Shown piece by piece: positions 1 to 8,154 of a stretch of 64,000 bases of DNA. The number at the start of each line of letters is the position of its first letter. The stretch's first letter is position 1. The stretch comes from Paenibacillus_G sp049942825 (GTDB lineage: Bacteria > Bacillota > Bacilli > Paenibacillales > NBRC-103111): NCBI RefSeq assembly GCF_049942825.1, contig NZ_CP187970.1, positions 6,200,001 through 6,264,000 of the forward strand. Direction: 5' to 3'. The translations under genes and the position numbers were made by a program. A model generated the notes under the pieces. It was not told where the DNA came from, ran no database searches, and was given only the letters and a program-made list of their open reading frames with translations.

Positions 1-613
1 GGTTGACGAGCTGCCAGGACTGCTGCCGGACCGGAGCAACGCCCGAAGCCCCCACGGTGATGAGAAAATCCGCCCGGTCCGAACGCGAAGCGGCCAGGGA
101 TGCGACCCACGCCCCCTCGCTGATCCCCCAGAGCCCGATGTGCTCCGGATTCAGGCCTGGATGTGAGCGCATTGCCTCCACGGCCGCCGCCGCATCGGTA
201 GCGAGCAGATCATAGGACCGCCCTCCGCTGCGGGATGAGGCGAAGCCGTCCTTGCGCTTATCGTAGATAAACGCAGCAATGCCCGCCCTTGCAAAGAGCT
301 CCGCCTCCCCCCGGTACTTCTCCCTGTTCACCGCATTAGAGCCGTGAACCAGCACAACGGCCGGATGCGGCTCCGGCGTATCCGGAAGCAGCAGCGTACC
401 GTTCAGTGTGAGGCCTTCACTTGTGAACTGCACTGCCTCCTCCGTCCACTGCGCTTGCTGCTGCTCTGCCTGCACGCTTGGAAGCGTGCCCAGCAGCAGC
501 ATGACCACCGCCATCATGCTGAGCAGTGCCTTCCTGATGACGGACACGCTCCTTCGGCCGCGCAAGTTTGTTGGCGCTTCGTTTTGGGGCGCCTGATTCA
601 TACGTATCGGCAT
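1..613 (-). CDS. Secreted alpha/beta hydrolase (C-terminus beyond window)
   Basis: Read on the minus strand from ATG at 613, the frame is open for 204 codons to the window edge, so the 3' end is missing. A ribosome site (GGAAGGA) sits about 6 bases before this ATG; a second in-frame ATG lies at 601. Residues 19-50 are basic and then hydrophobic (RGRRSVSVIRKALLSMMAVV), ending near SVQAE, which reads as a signal peptide. The mature part shows a beta strand with VLVHGSN (oxyanion region), a YDKRKDG loop and the nucleophile elbow GISEGAW (G-x-S-x-G). This fits the dienelactone-hydrolase / BAAT-like branch of alpha/beta hydrolases acting outside the membrane on an ester or peptide. Substrate is unknown. 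The catalytic Asp and His would lie beyond the edge. Confidence 0.8.
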   Translation of the reverse strand, partial: MPIRMNQAPQNEAPTNLRGRRSVSVIRKALLSMMAVVMLLLGTLPSVQAEQQQAQWTEEAVQFTSEGLTLNGTLLLPDTPEPHPAVVLVHGSNAVNREKYRGEAELFARAGIAAFIYDKRKDGFASSRSGGRSYDLLATDAAAAVEAMRSHPGLNPEHIGLWGISEGAWVASLAASRSDRADFLITVGASGVAPVRQQSWQLVN

Positions 614-1059
614 GGGTGTTCCTTCCTCTCTGTACCGGGAAAGTTCCCGCTTCTTTCCATCAGCATACAGGCAAGGAAGGCAGAGGGTAACGAACCTGGG
701 GAGGGGAGGCCACCTGGACCCAGGTCGCGTGAGGCGCTGGACTTGGTTTTCGGGGTATCGATTCACCATGGACTGGGGGCAGGTCATACGGGCTCATATA
801 AGCCATACAGCTGCAGTCCGCCGGCCTGCAACTCATAAGGCGCTTGCGGCTTCGTATCCTGCGCCGTGTCGTATGCGGTTCTTACAGGAGTCTCTCCGGC
901 CTCACCTTCTGGCCGATAAGTACGAATGTCCTCACTCCAACTCCCTTTTCCTTATGGCAGGTAGGCCTGGAGCGGCATTCCCCCTCCTTGTGCTTCAAAC
1001 AGCTGCTCCATCTGATGAGAATCATCGCTAAATCAACCCAGCAGCCCCAATCGGCCAGT

Positions 1060-1082
1060 TATCTGATGAATCATATCAGATA
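1060..1082. repeat. Inverted repeat, 8-bp arms, 7-bp spacer
   Basis: TATCTGAT, then GAATCAT, then ATCAGATA: perfect 8-base arms around a 7-base spacer. No T-run follows on either strand, so it is more like a protein-binding site than a terminator. A second repeat of the same geometry lies at 1121-1143. Confidence 0.5.
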
Positions 1083-1120
1083 GCACAACCAAACACCTCC
1101 ACCGGGGCAATTCACGATTT

Positions 1121-1143
1121 TTTATGATGTTTTATATCATAAA
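1121..1143. repeat. Inverted repeat, 8-bp arms, 7-bp spacer
   Basis: TTTATGAT, then GTTTTAT, then ATCATAAA: perfect 8-base arms around a 7-base spacer. The arms share the core ATGAT/ATCAT with the neighbouring repeat (ATCTGAT/ATCAGAT), and the two sites start 61 bases apart. This may be an operator pair, but no regulator can be assigned. Confidence 0.5.
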
Positions 1144-1394
1144 CCCCGGGTTTCTGAACATGTCCGCTGCTTATATGATGATTTTCATCCGATACTCGGA
1201 TTCCGATTACCACGCATACGACGGACCGAAGCTGCCCCGAAGCCCCACCCTGCTGCAGCCACTTCAAAAAGCCCGCTTCTCCCAATATACAGCTCCTGAA
1301 GCTCCGGCAAAGATTCAGCGGCCCCTATCCATTCCAACATTTATAAAAATGCACCTTATCCCCCTTCCCCACATCACCCGGCCTCACCCGATAA

Positions 1395-1447
1395 CAAAAA
1401 CACAAAATACCCTGCCCAACGCCATCTCCAGCGTACAAGCAGGGTGC
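1395..1447 (-). terminator. Rho-independent terminator after the lut operon
   Basis: On the minus strand a stem GCACCCTGC / GCAGGGT closes a 23-base loop and is followed by ATTTTGTGTTTTTGTT. It lies about 60 bases after the stop of the FadR-type regulator, the last gene of the lut operon. Confidence 0.6.
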
Positions 1448-1506
1448 TTCGTTTCGGTCCAACTGCTGCATACGGGTCTCCAAGCTCGCTCCGTCAGAGT
1501 CCGCGT

Positions 1507-2259
1507 CTACCCGTCCGTCAAAAAAGCCTCCATATGCTCCAGGTGCAGCCGCATCCCCTGGACGGCACGGTCCTGGTCGTGCGCAGCGACCGCGGCGTAG
1601 ATCGCGGCATGCTCCTCCAGCAGCTGCCGCGAAATGCCCTCGCTGCTGCTGCGTTCCTGCACGGATGGACCGGCTGCCGGCTCCCGGCGCGTGCCCGCTA
1701 TCGCCGCGTGCAGCGGCACCGCGATCGATTCGAACACGTGCAGCAACACCGGATTCTGGCCGGCACGGGCCAGCGCCGTGTGGAAGCGCAGGTCCGCCTC
1801 GTCCGCTTCCGCGCCGCAGGCAGCAGCGCGCTCCATGTCCGCCAGCGCCTCGCGCAGCCGCTCGAGGTCTGCGTCCGTCCGCTTGGCGGCAGCAAGCGCG
1901 GCGTTGGATACCTCGAGCATGCTGCGGGCCTCGAGCATGTGCGCCAGCGCGGTGCGGTCCAGGGTCAGCGCAGCCGGGGAGTGCCCCGGCGCACTCGCCG
2001 CCGAAGCTCCCGTCTCGCCCCTGCCGATCACCCGGCAGGCGCCGCCCTGGCGGATCTCGATCAACCCCATCGCCTTCAGGGCGCTGAGCGCTTCGCGCGT
2101 CACGGAGCGGGAGACGCCGAAGCGCTCGGACATCTCCTTCGTGGATGGCAGCCGGTCTCCGGCCTCCAGCCGTCCCTGCAGAATCTGCGCCTTGAGCTGC
2201 TCGGTCACTTCTTCATAATGGCTGCGCCTCGGCACAGGCGTCACTGGCGTTCCGTTCAT
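1507..2259 (-). CDS. FadR/GntR-family regulator of the lactate operon
   Basis: A 250-residue transcription factor. Residues about 10-75 form a winged helix-turn-helix of the GntR family (SHYEEVTEQLKAQILQGRL, then DRLPSTKEMSERFGVSRSVT). The rest is an all-helical FCD ligand domain (LEARSMLEVSNAALAA, ADLRFHTALARAGQNPVLL), placing it in the FadR subfamily that includes LldR and B. subtilis LutR. It follows lutC by 15 bases with its own AGGAGGA ribosome site, so it is probably the last gene of lutABC and responds to L-lactate or a related hydroxy acid. The identity with LutR is inferred from context; sequence alone gives only the subfamily. Confidence 0.85.
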   Translation of the reverse strand: MNGTPVTPVPRRSHYEEVTEQLKAQILQGRLEAGDRLPSTKEMSERFGVSRSVTREALSALKAMGLIEIRQGGACRVIGRGETGASAASAPGHSPAALTLDRTALAHMLEARSMLEVSNAALAAAKRTDADLERLREALADMERAAACGAEADEADLRFHTALARAGQNPVLLHVFESIAVPLHAAIAGTRREPAAGPSVQERSSSEGISRQLLEEHAAIYAAVAAHDQDRAVQGMRLHLEHMEAFLTDG

Positions 2260-2274
2260 GCGCTAAGTCCTCCT

Positions 2275-3000
2275 CTAGCCGACGAGCAGGGCGTAGACGA
2301 TCCCCGGTCCATGAACGCCTATCGTGAGGTCATTCTCGATATCCGCCGAGCGGCTCGGGCCGGAGATAAAATGAATCCCCGCCGGCAGCGCTTCGCGCCC
2401 CGCCGCATCGAAATTCACAAGAATCTCGCCCAGTCTCGTTTTCAGCCGCTCCACCGGGATGATCACGAACAGCACCGTAGGCAGCAGGCTGACGGAGCGG
2501 CCTTTTTGCTCCGCCGACAGCACCGTGACCGAGCCCGTATAAGCCGCCGCATAGTCCGCCATCACTACGCCGAAGTCCGCTTCCGCGGCACGGGCCTTCC
2601 AGTTCTCCCCCGCATCCGTGTTCCAGACGGATACCTGCGCCTGCGGCAGGGCCGCTTCCAGGCCAAGCCCATCCAGCTCCGGCTGGTTCTGCCGGACGAC
2701 ATACTTGGCACCTGTCTCGGCCGCTTTGTCCGCGATAAAGCGCGTCACGTCCTCCATGCCCGAGAGCCGCTCGACATGTCCGCCGACGCTCCGGAAGTTC
2801 TCCGTGAACCGCTCGATCCGCTCTTCCGTCGGCCACTCGAACTCCCGCCAGAATTCCGGCGCCCCGATCACGGGGCGGACCGGCTTTTGCGTCACCTGCG
2901 GGCGTCCCAGCTTCTGGGCGATGCCGCCGATGAACCGCTTCTGCTTCGCCTTCGATTCCTCTTCCATCCGCTGCAGCCACTGTGCATGCGTCTCAGCCAT
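2275..3000 (-). CDS. lutC: Lactate utilization protein C (LUD domain)
   Basis: A 241-residue LUD-domain protein, the small subunit of the LutABC complex that oxidises L-lactate to pyruvate in the cytoplasm. The N-terminus (AETHAQWLQRMEEESKAKQK) is the helical lead seen in LutC. Later segments include a YVVRQNQPELDGLG stretch, DFGVVMADYAAAYTGSV and the C-terminal FISGPSRSADIENDLTIGVH, the conserved LUD signature. Length is normal for LutC. It starts 8 bases inside the end of lutB, indicating translational coupling, and precedes the regulator gene. No iron-sulfur cysteines are present, as expected for this subunit. Confidence 0.93.
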   Translation of the reverse strand: MAETHAQWLQRMEEESKAKQKRFIGGIAQKLGRPQVTQKPVRPVIGAPEFWREFEWPTEERIERFTENFRSVGGHVERLSGMEDVTRFIADKAAETGAKYVVRQNQPELDGLGLEAALPQAQVSVWNTDAGENWKARAAEADFGVVMADYAAAYTGSVTVLSAEQKGRSVSLLPTVLFVIIPVERLKTRLGEILVNFDAAGREALPAGIHFISGPSRSADIENDLTIGVHGPGIVYALLVG

Positions 3001-4504
3001 GTCCGTGTCCTCCCTTGCTGCGCTGCTTCACGATCGCTTCCATCCGACTCTTCACGGCCGGGTCCATCTCCTGCAGCCCGCTGCGTATCTCCGCCTCAAG
3101 GGTGCCCCACTGCTCCCGAAACGACTGCTTCGGCAGCGTCGGCGTCACGCGGTACGTGTTCCAGCCCTTGAGCGGGCCGATCTTGATACGGATGCCGCCG
3201 TCGCGAGCGACGAGCTTCTGGCCCAGCTTGCCGAGCTTCAGCGCCGTCTTCATCCGCAGCGAATCCCCGGCCAGGGCGGCGAAGCCCTTCATCCCGATCG
3301 TCTCCATCCGGTTGTCGTGGCCGGCCTCCACCTTGCGGCGGCGCAGGGAGACGAGCATGTCATGCAGCGGGATCTTCACCGGGCAGGCTTCGTAGCAGGC
3401 TCCGCACAGGCTCGACGCGTTGGCGATGTCGTCCCACTCCGCCACGTTCTTCTTCAGCGCCGGCGTGAGCACCGCCCCGATCGGCCCGCTGTACGTGCCG
3501 CCGTAGGCATGGCCGCCGATATGACGGTACACCGGGCAGGCGTTCAGGCAGGCTCCGCAGCGGATGCAGTTCAGCAGCTCCTGGAACTCGGGGTCGCCGA
3601 GCTGCAGGGAGCGGCCGTTGTCGACGATGATGATGTGCATCTCCTCCGGTCCGTCCGCATCCTTGCTGCGGCGCGGGCCCGTGATGCCCGACATGTAGAC
3701 GGTCAGCTTTTGGCCCGTCGCGGATCGCGGAAGCAGCGTCGCCATGACTTCGAGGTCCGTCCACGAAGGAATGATGCGCTCCATCCCCATCAGCGTGATC
3801 TGCGTCTTGGGCACGGTGGAGACCATCCGTGCGTTCCCCTCATTTTCGAAGAGCACCATGGACCCGGTCTCCGCGATCGCAAAGTTGCAGCCCGTCATGC
3901 CGATGTCGGCTTCGAGGAATTTCTCGCGCAGCTTCTTGCGCACGAACCCGGCCAGAATGGACGTATCCGGCGGCAGCGTCTCGCCAGCTTCCTTCGACAG
4001 CAGTTCCGCGATCTGGTGCCGGTTCTTGTGGATCGCCGGGATGATGATGTGCGACGGCGTCTCGCCGGCCAGCTGGATGATGTACTCCCCGAGGTCCGTC
4101 TCGACCGCTTCCACACCGATTCCCTCGAGCGCATGGTTCAGGTGCAGCTCCTCGGTGACCATCGATTTCGATTTCACGACCGACTTCGCCGATTTATTCT
4201 CGGCGATCTGCAGCGCAATCTTGACGGCTTCCTCTCCCGTATCCGCAAAATGCACATGCACCCCGTTCGCCCGCGCATTGTCCGCGAACAGGTTCAGGTA
4301 ATAATCCAGATGCGCGATCGTATGCAGACGGATCTGCCGCCCGCGTTCCCGCCACTCGTCCCAGTTGCCGTGGTCCGCAGAGGCGTTCTTTTTGCCGAGT
4401 CTCAGCCGCTCCGTTGTGAACTTGACCGCCTTGCGCAGAAATTCATCGTTGAGCGCAAGCTCCGCTCTCTCCTTAACCGTTCCATTCGCCTTGGCTGCAC
4501 TCAT
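2993..4504 (-). CDS. lutB: Lactate utilization iron-sulfur protein B
   Basis: A 503-residue protein with an N-terminal LUD domain (about 60-290) and a C-terminal bacterial ferredoxin region. Two 4Fe-4S motifs are visible: CIRCGACLNACPVY and, about 50 residues later, CGACYEACPVKIP. LutB is the electron-transfer subunit of the LutABC L-lactate dehydrogenase. Electrons from lactate pass through its clusters, probably toward menaquinone. The start ATG overlaps the lutA stop by four bases (ATGA), and its own end overlaps lutC by eight, so the three subunits are translationally coupled. Length and motif spacing match the family. Confidence 0.95.
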   Translation of the reverse strand: MSAAKANGTVKERAELALNDEFLRKAVKFTTERLRLGKKNASADHGNWDEWRERGRQIRLHTIAHLDYYLNLFADNARANGVHVHFADTGEEAVKIALQIAENKSAKSVVKSKSMVTEELHLNHALEGIGVEAVETDLGEYIIQLAGETPSHIIIPAIHKNRHQIAELLSKEAGETLPPDTSILAGFVRKKLREKFLEADIGMTGCNFAIAETGSMVLFENEGNARMVSTVPKTQITLMGMERIIPSWTDLEVMATLLPRSATGQKLTVYMSGITGPRRSKDADGPEEMHIIIVDNGRSLQLGDPEFQELLNCIRCGACLNACPVYRHIGGHAYGGTYSGPIGAVLTPALKKNVAEWDDIANASSLCGACYEACPVKIPLHDMLVSLRRRKVEAGHDNRMETIGMKGFAALAGDSLRMKTALKLGKLGQKLVARDGGIRIKIGPLKGWNTYRVTPTLPKQSFREQWGTLEAEIRSGLQEMDPAVKSRMEAIVKQRSKGGHGHG

Positions 4505-5229
4505 GCGCCCTTCACCCCTTCATACAGCAGCTCCGCCAGGTGCATCACCCGAACGGGTTCTCCCCGGTACCGCAGGTTGCCGGCAATGTTCATCAGGCAG
4601 GCCATGTCGAGACCCACCAGCACTTCCGCTTCCGTCTCCTTGATGTGGTCGACCTTCTCGGTCACCATCGCGCCTGAGATATCCGCCATCTTCACCGCGA
4701 ATGTACCGCCGAACCCGCAGCAGTCCTCGGCAAAAGGCAGCGGAACAAACTCCAGCCCCTTCACGTTCTCGAGCAGCACCAGCGGCTCCTCCTTCACGCC
4801 GAGCAGCCGGCTGCCGTGACAGGACGGATGGTAAGTCACCTTGCGCGGGAACTTCGCTCCGAGATCCTTCACGCCGAGCACCTGCACTAGGAATTGGGTG
4901 AACTCGTAGGTTTTCTGCTGCAGCTTCTCTGCCTTCTCGAGCAGTACCGGATCGTCCTTGAACAGCTGCGAATAGTGGTGGATCATGTACGTGCAGGAAC
5001 CCGAGGGCGCAATCACAAAATCGCTGTCTTCAAACGCCGCCAGGATCGTCTTGGCGGATGCGCGAGCCTCGTCCCAGTAGCCGCTGTTATACGCGGGCTG
5101 TCCGCAGCAGGTCTGCACGGTCGGGAACTCCAGGCTGACGCCGTACCGGGCCAGCAGACGGACCATCGCCTCCCCCACAGGAGGGAATAAGGCATCGCTC
5201 AAGCATGTGATAAACAAGGAAACTTTCAT
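4501..5229 (-). CDS. lutA: Lactate utilization protein A (CCG-domain)
   Basis: A 242-residue protein, first gene of the lut operon. It has two cysteine-rich CCG domains: TCCGQPAYNSGY near residue 42 and EDCCGFGGTFAVK near residue 168, each preceded by a single upstream cysteine (ITCLSDALFPPVG; YHPSCHGSRLLG). The repeats bind a non-cubane [4Fe-4S] cluster in related proteins such as the GlcF and HdrB families. LutA works with LutB and LutC in L-lactate oxidation. GAGAGGTG lies 6 bases before ATG 5229, supporting the start. Confidence 0.95.
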   Translation of the reverse strand: MKVSLFITCLSDALFPPVGEAMVRLLARYGVSLEFPTVQTCCGQPAYNSGYWDEARASAKTILAAFEDSDFVIAPSGSCTYMIHHYSQLFKDDPVLLEKAEKLQQKTYEFTQFLVQVLGVKDLGAKFPRKVTYHPSCHGSRLLGVKEEPLVLLENVKGLEFVPLPFAEDCCGFGGTFAVKMADISGAMVTEKVDHIKETEAEVLVGLDMACLMNIAGNLRYRGEPVRVMHLAELLYEGVKGA

Positions 5230-5427
5230 CGTGCACCTCTCGCGCTATAAGGATTTTGGAATGGAATAGGAGAATCTGGTTGGTGTAAAAGATGGGGCTG
5301 AGCCATACAGCCTATAGTTATCAGGTTATCAGACAAGTTGGATAAAAAACAGAGCCAATTGTAAAAAAGTTCGGCTCTTCTCTGGGAAGAAGCCTTTCCT
5401 GAAGGAAGAAAAAGGAGAGCGGATCCG
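5230..5427. promoter_or_regulatory. lutA: Leader region of the lut operon
   Basis: The promoter of lutABC must lie here, since the next upstream gene (rhaR) ends at 5876 and a repeat begins at 5428. Near 5318-5333 two direct copies of TTATCAG occur back to back (plus strand), a possible operator. A small stem AGAGCC / GGCTCT lies at about 5351-5378. No convincing -35/-10 pair can be fixed by eye. Confidence 0.3.
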
Positions 5428-5665
5428 GCTAACGCGGATTCTCCGTCTTAGCGCGGTCATTTCGATGCGCTGCGCTTCCCGAACACGGATTTACCGCCTT
5501 ACTGGTCGCATCACGGGCCATCATCGGCGCCTCGGCTCCTGCTAACGCGGATTTCCCGCCTTAGCGCGGGCATTTCGATGCGCTGCGCTTCCCGAACACG
5601 GATTTTCTGCCTTACTGGACGCACAAGGGGCCATCGTCGGCGCTTCCGTTTCCGCCTTAGCGCGG
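5428..5665. repeat. Degenerate tandem repeat, about 113-bp unit
   Basis: GCTAACGCGG occurs at 5428 and again at 5541. The two units match along almost their whole length, including CATTTCGATGCGCTGCGCTT and CCCGAACACGGATTT. A third, partial copy (TCCGCCTTAGCGCGG) ends near 5665. The units contain small palindromes around TTAGCGCGG / GCTAACGC. The stretch has no coding signature and probably belongs to a family of intergenic repeats. The remaining 5666-5875 is GC-rich and holds nothing I can assign; no clear terminator for rhaR is seen there. Confidence 0.7.
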
Positions 5666-5875
5666 AAAATGCAGCTCCGTCTGGTCCAGCCTTCGCTACC
5701 CGGAACTCGCTTCCGCCCCCGCTTCCCGCGCCCGGCGCAGCAGCTCTCGTCTTCGTCCCGCTTCCTCCCGGCCTCAGCGATCCAGCCTCCGGTCACCCGC
5801 GCCAAGCCGGCCCCGATCTCGCGCCCTTTCTTCCGTCCGCTCCAAGAAAAGCTTCTTCCCAGCCCGCATTCCTGC

Positions 5876-6634
5876 CTACACAATCGTCACAGGCAGCCCC
5901 TTCTCCCGCAGCTGTGCCACCGCATCCTCGCCTAATCGGCGGTCGGTGATCATCGCGTGCACGCCGCTGAGCTCGGCCACTTGTGTGAACGCGCGAACGC
6001 CGAACTTGCTCGCATCGGCGAGGAGGATCACCTCGTCGGCGATGTCGATCATCCGCTGCTTCACGCGGGCCTGCAGCTCGTTCGACTCGGAGATGCCCCG
6101 CTCGAGATGAACGCCTTTGCAGGAGAGAAAGAGCTTGTCGACGTGATACGCCTCGAGGGACCGCTCGGCCAGCGGGCCGACATAAGACAGCGAGCGCTTA
6201 GCCAGCTGCCCCCCGGTGCAGATCACTTCGACCTTCTCTTTGGAGCTGAGCTCCGTCGCGACCCGGATCGAATTGGTCAGGACCGTCAGCGGAAAGTCGG
6301 GCAGGTAAGAGGCCATATACCAAGCGGTTGTGCTGGCGTCGAGCAGAACGCGGTCATGGGGCTGGATCAACAGCACAGCCTCCTGGGCGATGCGCCGCTT
6401 CTCTTCGGCGTGCATCACTTCCCGCTCGGCGTAAGGAATCTCCCCCTGCTGCTCCTTGACGGAGACGGCACCCCCGTGGGAGCGTTTGAGCCGCCCGGCC
6501 GCTTCGAGCCGGTCCAGGTCGCGGCGGATCGTCTCCTCCGTCACCTGGCACAGCTCGCTGAGCTCGGAGACCCGGATGCTTCCTCTTTCGTTGACCAACG
6601 CCACTATTTTCTCGTACCTCTCAGCCACCAGCAT
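5876..6634 (-). CDS. rhaR: DeoR-family regulator of rhamnose catabolism
   Basis: From ATG 6634 this encodes 252 residues. The N-terminus is a DeoR helix-turn-helix (AERYEKIVALVNERGSIRVS, then QVTEETIRRDLDRLEAAGRL, then RSHGGA). The C-terminal part is the phosphosugar-sensing DeoRC domain (ILLADASKFGVRAF near the end). Start choice: 6634 gives the standard family N-terminus. An in-frame ATG at 6658 is possible; the open frame further upstream overlaps rhaB antisense-like sequence and is not protein-like. It is the last gene after rhaI-rhaB. In B. subtilis a DeoR-type RhaR in the same gene set represses rhamnose genes, with a phosphorylated rhamnose intermediate as inducer. The assignment rests on that context. 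Confidence 0.85.
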   Translation of the reverse strand: MLVAERYEKIVALVNERGSIRVSELSELCQVTEETIRRDLDRLEAAGRLKRSHGGAVSVKEQQGEIPYAEREVMHAEEKRRIAQEAVLLIQPHDRVLLDASTTAWYMASYLPDFPLTVLTNSIRVATELSSKEKVEVICTGGQLAKRSLSYVGPLAERSLEAYHVDKLFLSCKGVHLERGISESNELQARVKQRMIDIADEVILLADASKFGVRAFTQVAELSGVHAMITDRRLGEDAVAQLREKGLPVTIV

Positions 6635-6681
6635 AAGCCGCCCTCTTTTCCTGTCCATATTGCAAAGCTTCCGTCCGTCCG

Positions 6682-8154
6682 TTAGTCCGCCAGTCCGGCG
6701 ATCCTCCGGAAGGTGCCGTACGCTTCTTCCCACGCTTCGCCGTCCTGCGGTTCGTACACCGTAACCGGGAACGAGTCGCGGATGACCCGGCGCGCTTCCC
6801 AGATGTCCGAGAACTCGCCGCGGGCGATCCACTGCACCGCCAGATTGCCGATCGCGCTGCCTTCCGCAGGGCCCGCCCACACAGGCCTCTTGATCGCATT
6901 CGCGGACCACTGGCACAGCAGCGCATTCTGGATGCCGCCGCCCACCATATGAAGCCCGCCGAACTGCTGTTCTGACAAAGTCTCGGTCAGCTCCAGCACA
7001 TAACGGTATTTTAACGCCAGACTCTCCAAAATACAACGAACAACCTCACCCGGACCCTCCGGCGCACGCTGCCCCGTCCGGGCGCAGTACTCGCGGATGC
7101 GCGGCGTCATGTCGCCGGGATGGAGGAACAAGCCGTCGTCCGGATCGATGAACGCTCCGAAGGCCGGCGCCTCTCCGGCCAGCTTCACTAGCTCGGGGAA
7201 GGAGTATTCTCTGCCCGCCCGGTCCCACTCGCGCTTCGTCTCCTGCAGAATCCACAGGCCCATGATGTTCTTGAGCAGCCGGTACGTCCGCCCCACGCCG
7301 CCTTCGTTCGTGAAGTTGTACTTCTGCGACAGCTCGTTAATAACCGGGCGGTCCACCTCGGTGCCCATCAGCGACCAGGTGCCGCAGCTCAGGTAGGCAA
7401 AAGACCGCTCCGTCGCCGGCACCGCCGCAACCGCCGAGCCCGTATCGTGCTCCGCCACCGCGATGACAGGAATGCGCGGAAGGCCCAGCGTCTCGCTCAC
7501 CGAGGAGCGGAGCTGTCCGGCGCTTGCTCCCGGATCGGCAATGGGGCCGAACCACGAAGACGGGATCCCGATGCCTGCAAGCAGGTCCGCATCCCACCCG
7601 CCGGTCAGCGGGTTGTAGAACTGGGTTGTCGTGGCGTTCGAGAACTCGTTCAGCGCCTCGCCCGTCAGGAAATAGCGGAGCAGGTCGGGAATCATCAGGA
7701 AACGCTCGGCGCTTGCGAGAAGCGGAGAGTCCGCTTCCTTCAGGGCCGCCAGCTGGTACAGCGTGTTGAACGGCAGGAACTGGATGCCGGTCTTCCCGAA
7801 GATCGTCTGCTCCCCAAGCCGTGCAGCTACCCGTTCCATCACACCGTCAGTGTGATGATCCCGGTAATGGTACGGGTTGCCGAGCAGCTCGCCATTGCGG
7901 TCCAGCAGACCGAAGTCTACCGCCCAGGAGTCAATCCCGATGCTCTCCGGCGTCTCGCCCTTGTGCTTGGCCTTCAGCAGGCCCTGCTGGATCTCATGGT
8001 ACAGACGGAGAATGTCCCACTGCAGCCGGGAGCCGACTGCCACCGGGTCGTTGCCGAATCGGTGGATCTCCTCTACCTCGATCCTCCCGCCGATGAGGCG
8101 GCCGAGCAGCGCTCTGCCGCTGCTCGCCCCAAGGTCGAATGCGAGAATACTCAC
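6682..8154 (-). CDS. rhaB: L-rhamnulokinase
   Basis: A 490-residue FGGY-family kinase that phosphorylates L-rhamnulose to L-rhamnulose 1-phosphate in the cytoplasm. It begins with the ATP-binding strand FDLGASSGRALLG. It carries the RhaB-typical GIDSWAVDFGLLD and NPYHYRDHHTDG, a mid-protein AEHDTGSAVAAVP with SCGTWSLMGTE, and the C-terminal HMVGGGIQNALLCQ. Length is normal. It starts at GTG 8154, overlapping the rhaI stop by four bases (GTGA), so translation of the isomerase and kinase is coupled. rhaR follows within about 50 bases. Confidence 0.96.
   Translation of the reverse strand: MSILAFDLGASSGRALLGRLIGGRIEVEEIHRFGNDPVAVGSRLQWDILRLYHEIQQGLLKAKHKGETPESIGIDSWAVDFGLLDRNGELLGNPYHYRDHHTDGVMERVAARLGEQTIFGKTGIQFLPFNTLYQLAALKEADSPLLASAERFLMIPDLLRYFLTGEALNEFSNATTTQFYNPLTGGWDADLLAGIGIPSSWFGPIADPGASAGQLRSSVSETLGLPRIPVIAVAEHDTGSAVAAVPATERSFAYLSCGTWSLMGTEVDRPVINELSQKYNFTNEGGVGRTYRLLKNIMGLWILQETKREWDRAGREYSFPELVKLAGEAPAFGAFIDPDDGLFLHPGDMTPRIREYCARTGQRAPEGPGEVVRCILESLALKYRYVLELTETLSEQQFGGLHMVGGGIQNALLCQWSANAIKRPVWAGPAEGSAIGNLAVQWIARGEFSDIWEARRVIRDSFPVTVYEPQDGEAWEEAYGTFRRIAGLAD

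Larger units (their letters stand above)
614..1394. other. Intergenic, no gene seen
   Basis: No frame here has protein-like composition or a good ribosome site. The stretch separates the leader of the hydrolase gene (minus strand) from the end of the lut operon (minus strand). It becomes AT-rich from about 1085 and carries two perfect inverted repeats, listed separately. The hydrolase promoter must lie in its left part, but I see no convincing -35/-10 pair. Confidence 0.5.

Noticed and set aside
5542..5949. Open frames on both strands of the 5.5-5.95 kb stretch
   Set aside because: They run through tandem repeat units and low-complexity GC-rich sequence, with no ribosome site or motif.
6635..7036. 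N-terminal extension of the DeoR regulator giving 386 residues
   Set aside because: The added 134 residues overlap rhaB in another frame and look like shadow sequence; the family N-terminus starts at 6634.
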